Assembly: GCF_028368995.1 (NCBI RefSeq)
Contig: NZ_JAQNDL010000002.1
Location: 1,175,724-1,239,723, forward strand
Direction of reading: 5' to 3'
Origin: Nannocystis bainbridge
GTDB lineage: Bacteria; Myxococcota_A; Polyangia; Nannocystales; Nannocystaceae
DNA: 64,000 nt
Shown: positions 9,686 through 20,370 of the stretch, piece by piece
How the letters are laid out: each line of letters opens with the position of its first letter
How positions within the stretch are numbered: the stretch's first letter is position 1
The notes under the pieces: model-generated
Database searches by the model: none
The model's input: the letters and a program-made list of their open reading frames with translations, nothing else
Told to the model about the DNA's origin: nothing
Position numbers and translations under genes: made by a program

Positions 9686-9869
9686 GGCCCTGTCTGGAGG
9701 GACAGGGCGTTCGGGACATGTCGTATGGGGCAGGTGCGAAAGGTCCTGTCCGAACGGACAGGGCGCTGCGAACATGGCGCGAGGGACAGAGCGCCTGTTT
9801 GAAAGGACAGGCGTGGTGCGTGGTGCGTGAGGCAGGAGCGCCTGTCCGAAGGGACAGGTGGATGTGAGC
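9686..9869. repeat. 14-bp-phased palindrome array, at least 8 units in one phase
   Basis: Cores at 9689, 9703, 9717, 9731, 9745, 9759, 9773 and 9787 are exactly 14 bp apart (CCTG, CAGG or CATG). Further pairs in shifted phase are at 9794/9808 and 9841/9855. Hairpins such as CCTGTCC-GAAC-GGACAGG (9745-9762) result. The array fills the 187-bp gap and reaches the start of the next gene. Confidence 0.85.
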
Positions 9870-10703
9870 CTGGCGGGCGTCGAGCCGGCGAGCGCGGACG
9901 GCCAGAGCGCTCTCGCGGCGCTCGTGCGCGCGGGCGGCGGGACGCTGACGCTGGCGGGGGCCGAGGTGCCGGTGCTCGCGGCCTGGGCTGCGGCGGCGCG
10001 GGCGGCCGGGTTCGCGCGCGTGTGGGTCGCGGCAGGGCCGGCGGGGCTGACGGCGGAGGCGCTCGCGGGGCTCGCGGGCGCGGGGCTGGGCGGGCTGCGG
10101 CTGCGACTGTACGCGGCCGAGGCGGCGGCGCACGACTACCACGCCGGTCACGAGGGATCGTTCCGGGCCACGCTGGGGACGGCCCGGGCGGCCCGGGCGG
10201 CGCGGCTGCCGGTGACGGTGACGACGCCGCTGACGCGCTCCAATTCGCGGGTGATGGCGGCGCTGCCGGGGCTGCTCGCGGACATCGGCGCGCTCGGGTG
10301 GCAGGTAGCGACGGTGGCGGCGGGCGGCTCGGCGAACCACGGGGCGGTGGCGCCGCGGCTGGCGGTCGCGCTGCCCTACGCGCTGCAGGCGATGGTGGCG
10401 GCGGAGCGCGTCGGTCTGTTGGCCGCGATCGCCGGGGCGCCGCTGTGCTTGCTCGGGCCGCTGCGCGATCGCTCGGTGGCGACGCCGGTGCGGGCGTTCG
10501 CCGACGCGTGCAGCGGTTGTGCGCTGCGGCCGGGCTGTCCGGGGCTCGACGCCGCGTACCTGGGCCGCTTCGGCGCGGGCGAGCTGGTGCCGGTGACGCA
10601 GGGCGGGGGGCCGGTGGCGAGCGGCGCGCGGTCGATGAAACTCCGGGACATGTTCTCGGGGCCATGGCTCGAGCTGTCGGAGGGCCCGTGCTGGCCGATC
10701 TGA
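9858..10703 (+). CDS. Radical-SAM-like protein lacking the Cys cluster motif (probable pseudoenzyme)
   Basis: 281 residues from GTG 9858 (GTG 9864 possible). The sequence aligns in outline with the radical SAM protein encoded at 11856: a strand LTLAGAEV where GGEP would be, an HDYHAGHEGSF segment like the usual H-x(6)-GSF, then PVTVTTPLTRSNS, and a C-terminal Cys-x2-Cys-x5-Cys (CSGCALRPGCPG) followed by RFGAGEL, matching the auxiliary motifs of its two radical SAM neighbours. The N-terminal CxxxCxxC segment is absent; the reading frame begins just after a 14-bp repeat array occupying that position. It is probably a binding or scaffold partner, perhaps a peptide-recognition subunit. Overlaps the next gene by 16 bp. 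Confidence 0.6.
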   Translation: MDVSLAGVEPASADGQSALAALVRAGGGTLTLAGAEVPVLAAWAAAARAAGFARVWVAAGPAGLTAEALAGLAGAGLGGLRLRLYAAEAAAHDYHAGHEGSFRATLGTARAARAARLPVTVTTPLTRSNSRVMAALPGLLADIGALGWQVATVAAGGSANHGAVAPRLAVALPYALQAMVAAERVGLLAAIAGAPLCLLGPLRDRSVATPVRAFADACSGCALRPGCPGLDAAYLGRFGAGELVPVTQGGGPVASGARSMKLRDMFSGPWLELSEGPCWPI

Positions 10704-11854
10704 CGCTGCCGGATTTCGGCTCGGACACGGCGCGCGGGCTGTTCTCGATGGCGCTGCGGCGGGCGCTGACGGAGCTCGTGCGGCTGCCCGCGGGGCCGGG
10801 GCCGAACGGGGCGGCGTGGGGGCGGTTTGCGCCCGAGCTGCGGCGGATCGCCGGGCGAGCGCCGGGGGCTCTTGCGAGCGCGGTGCGACGGCCGACGATC
10901 GGGACGCTGATCCGCTGCCTGCGCGGGCGGCCCGACCCGGCGCTGCAGGGCGAGCTGCTGGCGACGCTGGCGCTCGAGCTGGCGGTGGCGGGTGTGCTCG
11001 AGGACAGGTGCGTCGTGCCGCAGCCGCCGGCCGAGGTGCTGTGCCTGGCCGCGCGCTGCGCCCTGCGGCCGCCGCCGGGCCCGCTGACGATCGGGCCGGG
11101 CGGGTGGCAGGCGGGCGGGGTCGGCGGGGCGATCGCAGAGGACTTCGGGACATGTGCTTCGGAGCATGTCGTGAAGGACATGTACGAGAGCGTCGCGGGG
11201 CCGGTCGCGCTGGCGCTGCGGCGCGACAACAACCCGCTGGCGCAGCTCGAGGCGCACCCCGACAAGTCGGGCAGTGGGCTCGATCTCGGGGGGCAGCCGG
11301 TCGCGGCCTGGGTGGCGGGGCTGCGCGCGGGGCTCGAGCAAATCGCGGCGCACCTGCCGGGGCTGCGGGCAGAGCTCGACGTCGGGCTGTCGCTGATCGT
11401 GCCGGTCGGTCACGACCGAGAACGGCACCTGTCGGCGTCGTACCAGGAGGCGATCGGGACGGTCTACCTGAGCCTGCACCCGAGCGCGCTCACCCTGGCG
11501 GAGGCGCTGATCCACGAGTTCTCGCACAACAAGCTCCACGCGCTGCTCGAGCAGGGGCCGCTGCTCGAGAACGCCTGGTCGCCGCTGTACGCCTCGCCGG
11601 TGCGGCCCGACCCGCGGCCGCTGCACGGGGTGCTGCTGGCGGCCCACGCGTTCCTGCCGGTGGCGGCGATGCTCGAGTCGATGCTGTCCTCCGGGACAGG
11701 CGAGGTCGAGGGCCGGCTGCAGCAGGTGGCGCGCGGCAACCACGAGGCGGTCGAGACGCTGCGGCTGCACGCGCGGCCGACGGCCCTGGGGGCGCCGCTG
11801 CTGGCCGAGATGACGCGGCTCGACGATCGCTTCCGGCGCTGGTGGGAGGGCTGA
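10688..11854 (+). CDS. HExxH-motif protein of peptide-modification type
   Basis: About 388 residues from GTG 10688 (ATG 10664 is possible but lies in a repeat unit). The C-terminal half contains LIHEFSHNKLHALLE: a zinc-type HExxH followed by a helix, then a conserved-looking Trp, Pro and Arg region (SPLYASPVRPDPRPLHG). This matches the HExxH domain linked to radical SAM/SPASM proteins of the FxsB type, where it is a putative peptide-modifying or hydrolytic domain. The N-terminal half is helical and Ala/Leu-rich. Three 14-bp repeat units (11148-11188) lie inside the frame and encode the segment CASEHVVKDMY. It overlaps its upstream neighbour and the radical SAM gene follows after one base, so the three are co-translated. 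Confidence 0.7.
   Translation: MLADLTLPDFGSDTARGLFSMALRRALTELVRLPAGPGPNGAAWGRFAPELRRIAGRAPGALASAVRRPTIGTLIRCLRGRPDPALQGELLATLALELAVAGVLEDRCVVPQPPAEVLCLAARCALRPPPGPLTIGPGGWQAGGVGGAIAEDFGTCASEHVVKDMYESVAGPVALALRRDNNPLAQLEAHPDKSGSGLDLGGQPVAAWVAGLRAGLEQIAAHLPGLRAELDVGLSLIVPVGHDRERHLSASYQEAIGTVYLSLHPSALTLAEALIHEFSHNKLHALLEQGPLLENAWSPLYASPVRPDPRPLHGVLLAAHAFLPVAAMLESMLSSGTGEVEGRLQQVARGNHEAVETLRLHARPTALGAPLLAEMTRLDDRFRRWWEG
11148..11188. repeat. Three 14-bp-phased palindrome units inside the HExxH gene
   Basis: CATG cores at 11151, 11165 and 11179 are exactly 14 bp apart, adding a 42-bp in-frame block. Confidence 0.75.
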
Positions 11855-11855
11855 G

Positions 11856-12785
11856 GTGCCGGGGCTGCTCGACATGATCCTCGGCTACGACTGCAACCTG
11901 TGGTGCGACTACTGCACGATCGGTCCGGAGCTGCGCGGGCGGGCGATGTCGACGGCGCACGCGCTGGCGTCGCTGCGGCAGGGGCGGGCGCAGGGGCTCG
12001 ACGCGCTGTCGCTCACGGGCGGCGAGCCGACGATCCGCCCCGACCTGCTGACGATCGTGCGCGCCGGTCGGACGCTCGGGTTCGTCGACATCAAGGTGCA
12101 GTCGAACGGGCTGATGTACGCGCACGGCGACAACCTGGCGCGGCTGCTCGCGGCCGGGGCGACGCGGCTGCATGTGTCGGTGCACACCCACCGGGCCGAC
12201 CGCTACGAGCAGCTGGTCCGAAGGACAGGTACGTACGCGGCCATGGTCGGCGGGCTGCAGCGGGCGGTCGAGAGCGGGGCGGCGCTGGTCGTCGACCTGA
12301 TCGTCAAGCGCGATACGATGGCCGACCTGCCGGCGGCGATCGAGTGGCTGGGCGAGCTCGGGGTGCGCGCGGTCGACCTCTGGTACGTGTCGCTGACCGA
12401 CGCCAACGCGGCCCACCCCGAGTCGCTGCCGCGCATGACCGAGGCGCTGCCGTTCGTGAAGGAGGCGCTGGCGCGCGGGCGCGAGCAGGCGATGACGCTG
12501 CGCTCGCTGCACGTGCCGCGCTGTCTGTTGGGTGAGGATCATCCGCACGCGTGGGACCCCGGCGCCGACGAGGTGGTGGTGGTGACGCCGGAGGCCACGT
12601 TCGCGCTGAAGGACAGCCGCCTGGCCGGGCGGGTCAAGGTGCCGGCGTGCGCGGGCTGTCCTTTCGAGCAGGTCTGTCCGGGCGTGCGGCCGGACTACCT
12701 GGCGCGCTTCGGCGACGGCGAGATCGCGGCGGCGCGCGGACAAGCGGCCTCGCGCGGACCGACGCACCTGCCGATCGCGCCGTGA
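11856..12785 (+). CDS. Radical SAM protein with short auxiliary Cys motif
   Basis: 309 residues from GTG 11856. Cysteines 13, 17 and 20 (CNLWCDYC) form the radical SAM cluster motif; LTGGEPTIRPDLL follows near 50, with HTHRADRY and DLIVKRDT as later barrel strands. The C-terminus has Cys-x2-Cys-x5-Cys (CAGCPFEQVCPG) with RFGDGE after it, the same short auxiliary motif as in its two radical-SAM-like neighbours. Enzymes of this kind make carbon-centred radicals to modify peptides. It ends the plus operon; a 40-bp tandem repeat lies downstream. The modified substrate is not identified. Confidence 0.82.
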   Translation: MPGLLDMILGYDCNLWCDYCTIGPELRGRAMSTAHALASLRQGRAQGLDALSLTGGEPTIRPDLLTIVRAGRTLGFVDIKVQSNGLMYAHGDNLARLLAAGATRLHVSVHTHRADRYEQLVRRTGTYAAMVGGLQRAVESGAALVVDLIVKRDTMADLPAAIEWLGELGVRAVDLWYVSLTDANAAHPESLPRMTEALPFVKEALARGREQAMTLRSLHVPRCLLGEDHPHAWDPGADEVVVVTPEATFALKDSRLAGRVKVPACAGCPFEQVCPGVRPDYLARFGDGEIAAARGQAASRGPTHLPIAP

Positions 12786-12787
12786 GG

Positions 12788-12990
12788 CGCGCGGGCAGGG
12801 GGCGACCGACCGAGCGCGCCATGACGACGCGCGGGCAGGGGGCGACCGACCGAGCGCGCCATGACGACGCGCGGGCAGGGGGCGACCGACCGAGCGCGCC
12901 ATGACGACGCGCGGGCAGAGTGGCGTGCGGGCCGACTCTGCTGCCGATAGCGCGGGCAGGGGCGCTTTGTGGGCCGACTCTGCTGCCGAT
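12788..12990. repeat. Tandem repeat, 40-bp period, then a 42-47-bp variant
   Basis: Three near-identical 40-bp units begin at 12788, 12828 and 12868 with GCGCGGGCAG and contain GACCGACCGAGCGCGCCATG. Two diverged units start at 12908 and 12950 with the same 10 bases and share GGGCCGACTCTGCTGCCGAT. Downstream of the radical SAM gene; no gene is evident. Confidence 0.85.
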
Positions 12991-13048
12991 CGCGTCGTGA
13001 TGCCGCGGCGCTCGGCAGTTCGGTAGCGGTCGGGCGGCTCGCCGGGTT

Positions 13049-13121
13049 TCACATGTCGCGGAGGACATGCGCGAGAGGACATGTCCCCGACGACCTGGCG
13101 CCCGGGACATGTCCCTCGCTG
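13049..13121. repeat. 14-bp-phased palindrome array between convergent genes, 5 units
   Basis: Cores at 13052, 13066, 13080, 13094 (CCTG) and 13108 are exactly 14 bp apart, just beyond the uvrA stop. Confidence 0.85.
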
Positions 13122-13129
13122 AGGACGAC

Positions 13130-16060
<2,931 letters not shown>

Positions 16061-16206
16061 GGCCGCGCCCCTGTGCAGGTGAAAGTTTGCGCACGGGTGC
16101 AGGTGTTCAGGTGCGATCGCGCTCAGTCCGCAAACCGGCTCCAGGGCCGGCGTCGACTTCAAAGCTTCTCAAGCGCGCCGGCTGCCCCTATTAACAAGGG
16201 CCCCGC

Positions 16207-16286
16207 GCCCGGGTGGTGGAATCGGTAGACACAGGGGACTTAAAATCCCCGGCGCAAGCGTGCGGGTTCGAGTCCCGCCCCGGGCA
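16207..16286 (+). tRNA. tRNA-Leu (UAA anticodon)
   Basis: The acceptor stem GCCCGGG (16207-16213) pairs with CCCGGGC (16279-16285). The anticodon stem-loop GGGGA-CTTAAAA-TCCCC places TAA at the anticodon. A long variable arm (GGCGCAAGCG region) marks a class II tRNA, and the T arm GCGGGTTCGAGTCCCGC is complete. The 3' CCA is not encoded. Leucine identity follows from the UAA anticodon and the variable arm. Confidence 0.95.
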
Positions 16287-16387
16287 CATCGGATCCTGGC
16301 CGCCGTCGGCCACGATCCCGACGCGGCGAGAGCGGCGGCGATCGCGGCGCCCCGCCGCGGTCGGGGCGGCGAGTTCGGCGTCGCGGC

Positions 16388-16550
16388 GGACATGGCCTTG
16401 CGAACATGTCCTTCAGGGCATGGCCGCAGAGGCATGTCGACACGAGGTGATTCTGCTGTCTCTTCGGGCATGTCCTTCGGGGCATGGTCGAAGGGTCATG
16501 CGGCGCTCGGGGACCTGCCTCGCGCCATATGGCCTGCGGGACAGGTCAGG
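16388..16550. repeat. 14-bp-phased palindrome array between tRNA-Leu and a convergent gene
   Basis: Cores at 16391, 16405, 16419 and 16433, then after a 36-bp break at 16469, 16483 and 16497; all steps within a run are 14 bp. Degenerate copies follow up to the lipoprotein stop codon. Hairpins with TTCA and TTCG loops are possible. Confidence 0.8.
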
Positions 16551-17643
16551 GCTTGAAGGCGTCGGCCAGCCACAGCCAGCGGAACTCGCACTGCGCGGGC
16601 GGGGCGGCCCAGGAGCGCAGGTTGTAGAAGCTGCCGGCGATCGTCTCGACCTGGTCGTGGTTCTGGTCGAACAGCGGGATCTTGGCCGGCTTGGCCTCCG
16701 CGATGCCGGCGACGACCGGCTCGCCGACGAACTGGCCGACGAGCTCGTAGCTGCCGGGCGGGCTGCCGCAGGAGGTGTTGCCGGCGCACGGGGCGACGAG
16801 GTCGGCCTCGACGCCGAACTCGAGCACCTCGGGCCACGGGGCCGGCAGCAGCTCGGTGCTCCCCACGCCGGCGGCGGCGACGAACAGGCTCGAGGCGAGG
16901 TTGTTGAGGTTGCCCGGCCTGGCGAAGCGGACGATGCGGGTGTTGCAGGTGTTGGGGTCGGCGAAGCCGGTGCCGACGTAGCCGACCATCAAACAGGTGC
17001 CGATGGCGATGTCGGGCAAGTGGGTGGCGGGCGCGTCGACGTGCACGGTGATGGTCTGGTTGGCGAGGCACTGGGTGTTGCCCTGCACGCAGTCCTGGGC
17101 CGAGTTGCAGGCGCGGACCTTGTAGGTGCCGGCGCTGGGCTTGGCCTCGAGCACGCCCTGGATGATCGGGCCGAGCGGGGCGTTGCAGCCCTGCGGGGCG
17201 GGGCTGTGCTGGACGGTGACGGCGAGGGTCGGGGCGTCGACCTGCGAACACAGGTCGGGCTGGCCGAGGTCGAGCTTGGGCTCCGTGGTGTCGCCGATGG
17301 TCGTGCTGGCGGTCGCGTCGCTGTCGGAGCTGCTCGTCGCCAGCGTGTCGCCGTCGGTGGTGGTGTCCGGCGCGGTGGTCACGGGCGCGGTGGTGCCGGT
17401 GCTCGCGGGGGCGGTGGTGTCGCTGGTGCCGCCGTGGGTGGTGCTCGGGTCGGTGGCGCTCGAGCCGCCGCTGCCGGTCGCATCGCTGGTGCTGACGGTG
17501 CTCGATCCGGCGCTCGTGGAGCTCAGGGAATCGCCGGAGCTGCTGTCGAGGTGGCCCTGGGTGGCGTGATAGGCCGGGTTGGGCATCGTGCAGGCCGCGA
17601 GGAGGACGATGCAGAGGCCAGGCGAGCAGATCGGGCGGCGCAT
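16546..17643 (-). CDS. Lipoprotein with Ser/Thr/Asp-rich linker, function unknown
   Basis: 365 residues. A signal peptide ends in the lipobox LLAAC (Cys 18). A long Ser/Thr/Asp/Gly linker (about 35-105) follows, then a folded domain (110-365) with eight or more Cys, likely disulfide-bonded and outside the cytoplasm. No family was recognised. TAGCCT lies 6 nt before the ATG. The architecture (lipobox, low-complexity linker, Cys-rich domain) recurs at 23189, 30704, 54051 and 55392 and suggests surface-exposed lipoproteins. Confidence 0.7.
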   Translation of the reverse strand: MRRPICSPGLCIVLLAACTMPNPAYHATQGHLDSSSGDSLSSTSAGSSTVSTSDATGSGGSSATDPSTTHGGTSDTTAPASTGTTAPVTTAPDTTTDGDTLATSSSDSDATASTTIGDTTEPKLDLGQPDLCSQVDAPTLAVTVQHSPAPQGCNAPLGPIIQGVLEAKPSAGTYKVRACNSAQDCVQGNTQCLANQTITVHVDAPATHLPDIAIGTCLMVGYVGTGFADPNTCNTRIVRFARPGNLNNLASSLFVAAAGVGSTELLPAPWPEVLEFGVEADLVAPCAGNTSCGSPPGSYELVGQFVGEPVVAGIAEAKPAKIPLFDQNHDQVETIAGSFYNLRSWAAPPAQCEFRWLWLADAFKP

Positions 17644-17649
17644 GATGCG

Positions 17650-17655
17650 AGGCTA
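17650..17655 (-). promoter_or_regulatory. -10-like TAGCCT, leaderless start
   Basis: Read on the minus strand, TAGCCT ends 6 nt before the ATG at 17643; no Shine-Dalgarno sequence fits in between. Confidence 0.4.
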
Positions 17656-17831
17656 GTCGGCGCCCGTGCGCGGGGGCAAGGGCAACGACGCGCCGGCGCA
17701 ATTTCGCCCGTGGGACCGCTGCGCGGCGGATTGGCTGGATCTGGAGGGAATGGACCTGGCGGAAGGGACAGGTCGCGCGAGGTGGGGGCTTCTGGCGACG
17801 ACATGTCCCGGGGCTCGTGACGCGCACGAGC

Positions 17832-18086
17832 GATATGTCGGAAGGGACAGGTCGTGTGCTCGCGGCGGGTGAGGTTGATATGTCGGAATGGACAGGTCGT
17901 TCGCTCGCGGCGGCGAGGTCGACATGTCGCAAGGGACAGGTACATCGTGCTCGCGGCGGGTGAGGTTGATATGTCAGAAGGGACAGGTCGTGCGCTCGCG
18001 GCGGGCGAGGCCGACATGTCGCAAGGGATAGGTCGTTCGCTCGCGGCGGTCATGTCGACATATCGCAAGGGACAGGTCGCAGGGAA
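17832..18086. repeat. Tandem repeat of about 45 bp, six copies, each containing a 14-bp repeat pair
   Basis: Copies start with GATATGTC or GACATGTC at 17832, 17877, 17921, 17968, 18013 and 18057 (steps 45, 44, 47, 45, 44). Each has a core such as TATG or CATG, a GACAGG core 14 bp later, then a spacer with CTCGCGGCGG. It fills most of the 445-bp gap between the histidine kinase stop and the lipoprotein start; isolated repeat cores occur at 17768-17815. No gene is seen here. Confidence 0.85.
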
Positions 18087-18088
18087 AC

Positions 18089-19495
18089 TCAGGCGGGCGG
18101 GTTGTTCTCGGCGAAGGCCAGGTGGAGGACCATGCGGGCGCCGTCGGTGTGGCGGGTGTCGAGGGCGAGGCGGCCGCCCGACCCCTCGGTGAGGCCGCGA
18201 GCGATCGCAAGGCCGAGGCCGGCGCCCTCGTGGCTGCCTTCGCCGCCGGCGCCGCGGAAGAACGGGGTGAAGATGTGCGGCTGATCCTCGACGGGGACCC
18301 CCGGACCCTGATCGACGACGGCGAGCTCGACGCCGCCGTCGACGACGACGACCTCGACGCGGACCTCGCCGCCGGGCGGGCTGTGGACGACGGCGTTGTC
18401 GATCAGGTTGCGCAGGGCGCGGGCGAGGTCGGCCGCGGCGCCGCGCACCTCGACCGGGAACTCGGCGATCGCGGGCGGGACGGTGATGGTGACGCCGCCC
18501 TCGGCGTGGCCGCGGGCCATTCGCACGGCCTCGCGCACGACGTCGGCGACTTTGGCTCGCGCGCGCGTGGCCGGGGCGCCGCCCTGGGCGCGAGCGAGCC
18601 GCAGCAGATCCTCGGCGAGGGCGATGAGGGCGTCGACCGAGGACAGCATCTCGCGCAGCGCGGCGCGGTACTCGTCGGCGTCGCGCTCGCGTCGCAGGGC
18701 CAGCTGCAGCTCGCCGCGCAGGGTGGCCAGCGGCGAGCGCAGCTCGTGGGCGGCGTGGGAGATGAAGCGCCGCTGCGACGACACGACCTCGTCGAGGCGG
18801 CTGATCATGTGGTCGAGGTCGGAGGCGAGCGAGCGGGTCTCGTCGGCGCCCATGACCCGCGGGTCGCCGACGCGCGCGGCGAGGTCCCCCTCGGCGACCA
18901 GGCGCGCGACGTGAGCGACCGAGTGGACGTCGCGGGCGAGCCGCTCGCCGAGCAGGCGGGCGATCAGGGCGGTGGCGGCGGCGGCACAGACGAAGATGAG
19001 GAGGAGCAGCTCGAACAGGGCGTTGGTGTCGTCCTCGACGGTGCTCTTGCTGACGGCGTAGAGCAGGGCCTCGCCCTGATCGCCGGTCGGCATGACGACG
19101 CCGCGGAGCCGCGTCTCGCCGAGCTCGAGGTCGACGGCCATGCCGTCCCACGGCAAGGCGCGCCGCAGACCGAGCGCCTCGAGCGAGGCGGGGGCCTGGC
19201 CGACGAAGCTCTCGGACGAGGTCTCGAGCAGGGTGTCGGGGCCGTAGATCGCGGTGTAGCGCGGGGTCGGATCGATGCTCTCGGGCACGTCGGCGTGGCC
19301 CTCGTCGAGCGGGTGGCCGGCGTAGTAGGTGCCGGGCAGGTGCTGGGCGAGGGCGGTGGCCTGGCGGAACAGGGCGTTGTCGAGGTCGGAGATCTCGAGC
19401 GCGCGGATCAGCAGGTAGAGCGGGACGAACGACAGCGCGAGGGCGACGACGGTGACGCCTGTGACCGCGGCGACCAGGCGGTTGCGGAGCTTCAT
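18089..19495 (-). CDS. Two-component sensor histidine kinase
   Basis: 468 residues. A first transmembrane helix (about 9-32), an extracytoplasmic sensor region (35-155), a second helix (160-180), a HAMP domain (about 182-235), a HisKA dimerisation domain with phospho-acceptor His 250 in HAAHELRSPL, and a C-terminal HATPase_c domain with the N box (LIDNAVVHSP) and G1 box (VDQGPGVP). The layout is like the BaeS/CusS group of inner-membrane kinases. The start overlaps the stop of the response regulator by 4 bp (ATGA), so the two are coupled. The signal sensed cannot be told from sequence. Confidence 0.93.
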   Translation of the reverse strand: MKLRNRLVAAVTGVTVVALALSFVPLYLLIRALEISDLDNALFRQATALAQHLPGTYYAGHPLDEGHADVPESIDPTPRYTAIYGPDTLLETSSESFVGQAPASLEALGLRRALPWDGMAVDLELGETRLRGVVMPTGDQGEALLYAVSKSTVEDDTNALFELLLLIFVCAAAATALIARLLGERLARDVHSVAHVARLVAEGDLAARVGDPRVMGADETRSLASDLDHMISRLDEVVSSQRRFISHAAHELRSPLATLRGELQLALRRERDADEYRAALREMLSSVDALIALAEDLLRLARAQGGAPATRARAKVADVVREAVRMARGHAEGGVTITVPPAIAEFPVEVRGAAADLARALRNLIDNAVVHSPPGGEVRVEVVVVDGGVELAVVDQGPGVPVEDQPHIFTPFFRGAGGEGSHEGAGLGLAIARGLTEGSGGRLALDTRHTDGARMVLHLAFAENNPPA

Positions 19496-20154
19496 GCCTC
19501 GTTTTGCCAGCGGTAGCCGACGCCGCGTACGGTCTCGATGCGGGCGGCGTGCTCGCCCAGCTTGGTGCGCAGGTTCTTGACGTGGACCTCGACGACGTTG
19601 GAGCCGGGATCGAAGGACAGCTCCCAGACTTTCTGCAGCAGCTCGGTGCGCGGGACGACGCGCCCGGCCTCGCGCACGAGGTAGCTGAGCAGCAAGAACT
19701 CGCGCGGGGTGAGGTCGAGCCGGCGGCCGGAGAGGGTCACGGTGCGCTCGTGACGATCGATGCGCACGGGGCCGACCTCGAGGTAGCGATCGCCGTGGCC
19801 GCGCCGGCCGAGCGCGCGCACGCGGGCCAGCAGCTCGCCGAGGTCGAACGGCTTGGGCAGGAAATCGTCGGCGCCGGCGTCGAGGCCGGCGACGCGCTCC
19901 TGGATCTCCGCGCGCGCGGTCAGCATGAGGATCGGCATGGTGGCGCCGGTCGAGCGCAGGGTCCGGCACACGGTCAGGCCGTCGACCGAGGGCAGCATCC
20001 AGTCGAGGATCACGAGGTCGTAGCTGATGCTGCGGCTCTGGGTGATGGCGACGCCGCCGTCCTCGACCAGGTCGACGACGTAGCCCTCCTCGGCCAGCGC
20101 GCGCAGCAGGAAGCTGGCGAGCTTCTTGTTGTCCTCGACGATGAGGATCTTCAT
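19492..20154 (-). CDS. OmpR/PhoB-type response regulator
   Basis: 220 residues. The receiver domain (1-118) has acidic pair Glu-Asp near 7-8, phospho-acceptor Asp 51 (VILDWMLP), Thr near 79 and Lys 101 (LPKPFD). The C-terminal winged helix (about 125-218) ends RIETVRGVGYRW, the signature of OmpR-type DNA-binding domains. It is the cognate regulator of the overlapping kinase gene. Target genes are not evident; the neighbouring lipoprotein and porin genes across the divergent promoter are candidates only by position. Confidence 0.94.
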   Translation of the reverse strand: MKILIVEDNKKLASFLLRALAEEGYVVDLVEDGGVAITQSRSISYDLVILDWMLPSVDGLTVCRTLRSTGATMPILMLTARAEIQERVAGLDAGADDFLPKPFDLGELLARVRALGRRGHGDRYLEVGPVRIDRHERTVTLSGRRLDLTPREFLLLSYLVREAGRVVPRTELLQKVWELSFDPGSNVVEVHVKNLRTKLGEHAARIETVRGVGYRWQNEA

Positions 20155-20161
20155 CGCGCGG

Positions 20162-20167
20162 ATGATA
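20162..20167 (-). promoter_or_regulatory. -10-like TATCAT, leaderless start of the regulator operon
   Basis: TATCAT on the minus strand ends 7 nt before the ATG at 20154; no Shine-Dalgarno sequence lies between them. Confidence 0.45.
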
Positions 20168-20357
20168 GCGCCGGTCGTGCCGGGCGGCGGGGTGGCCGGG
20201 CCGCAGGCGCGTCCGCCCCGCGCTCCGGCGGCGCGACCCGAGCGAGCGCGGGCGGGCATCGGCGGGCCCCGGAAGCTTGAGCGCAAATCGCGCTATCGGT
20301 CGCTGGCCAGGGCTTCGCGTCCCGCCGCGTCCGACTCGCGGCGGCGGGCAAAGCGGG

Positions 20358-20363
20358 TATGCT
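20358..20363 (+). promoter_or_regulatory. -10-like TATGCT, leaderless GTG start
   Basis: TATGCT lies 7 nt before GTG 20371. The ATG at 20359 is inside this hexamer, so it is unlikely to be the start codon. Confidence 0.5.
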
Positions 20364-20370
20364 TGCACCC

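Noticed and set aside
17832..18086. CRISPR array
   Set aside because: Spacers are near-identical to each other and no cas gene is present; it is a plain tandem repeat.
20359..20370. ATG 20359 as start of the lipoprotein gene
   Set aside because: It lies within the -10-like hexamer; GTG 20371 gives a normal signal peptide and leaderless spacing.
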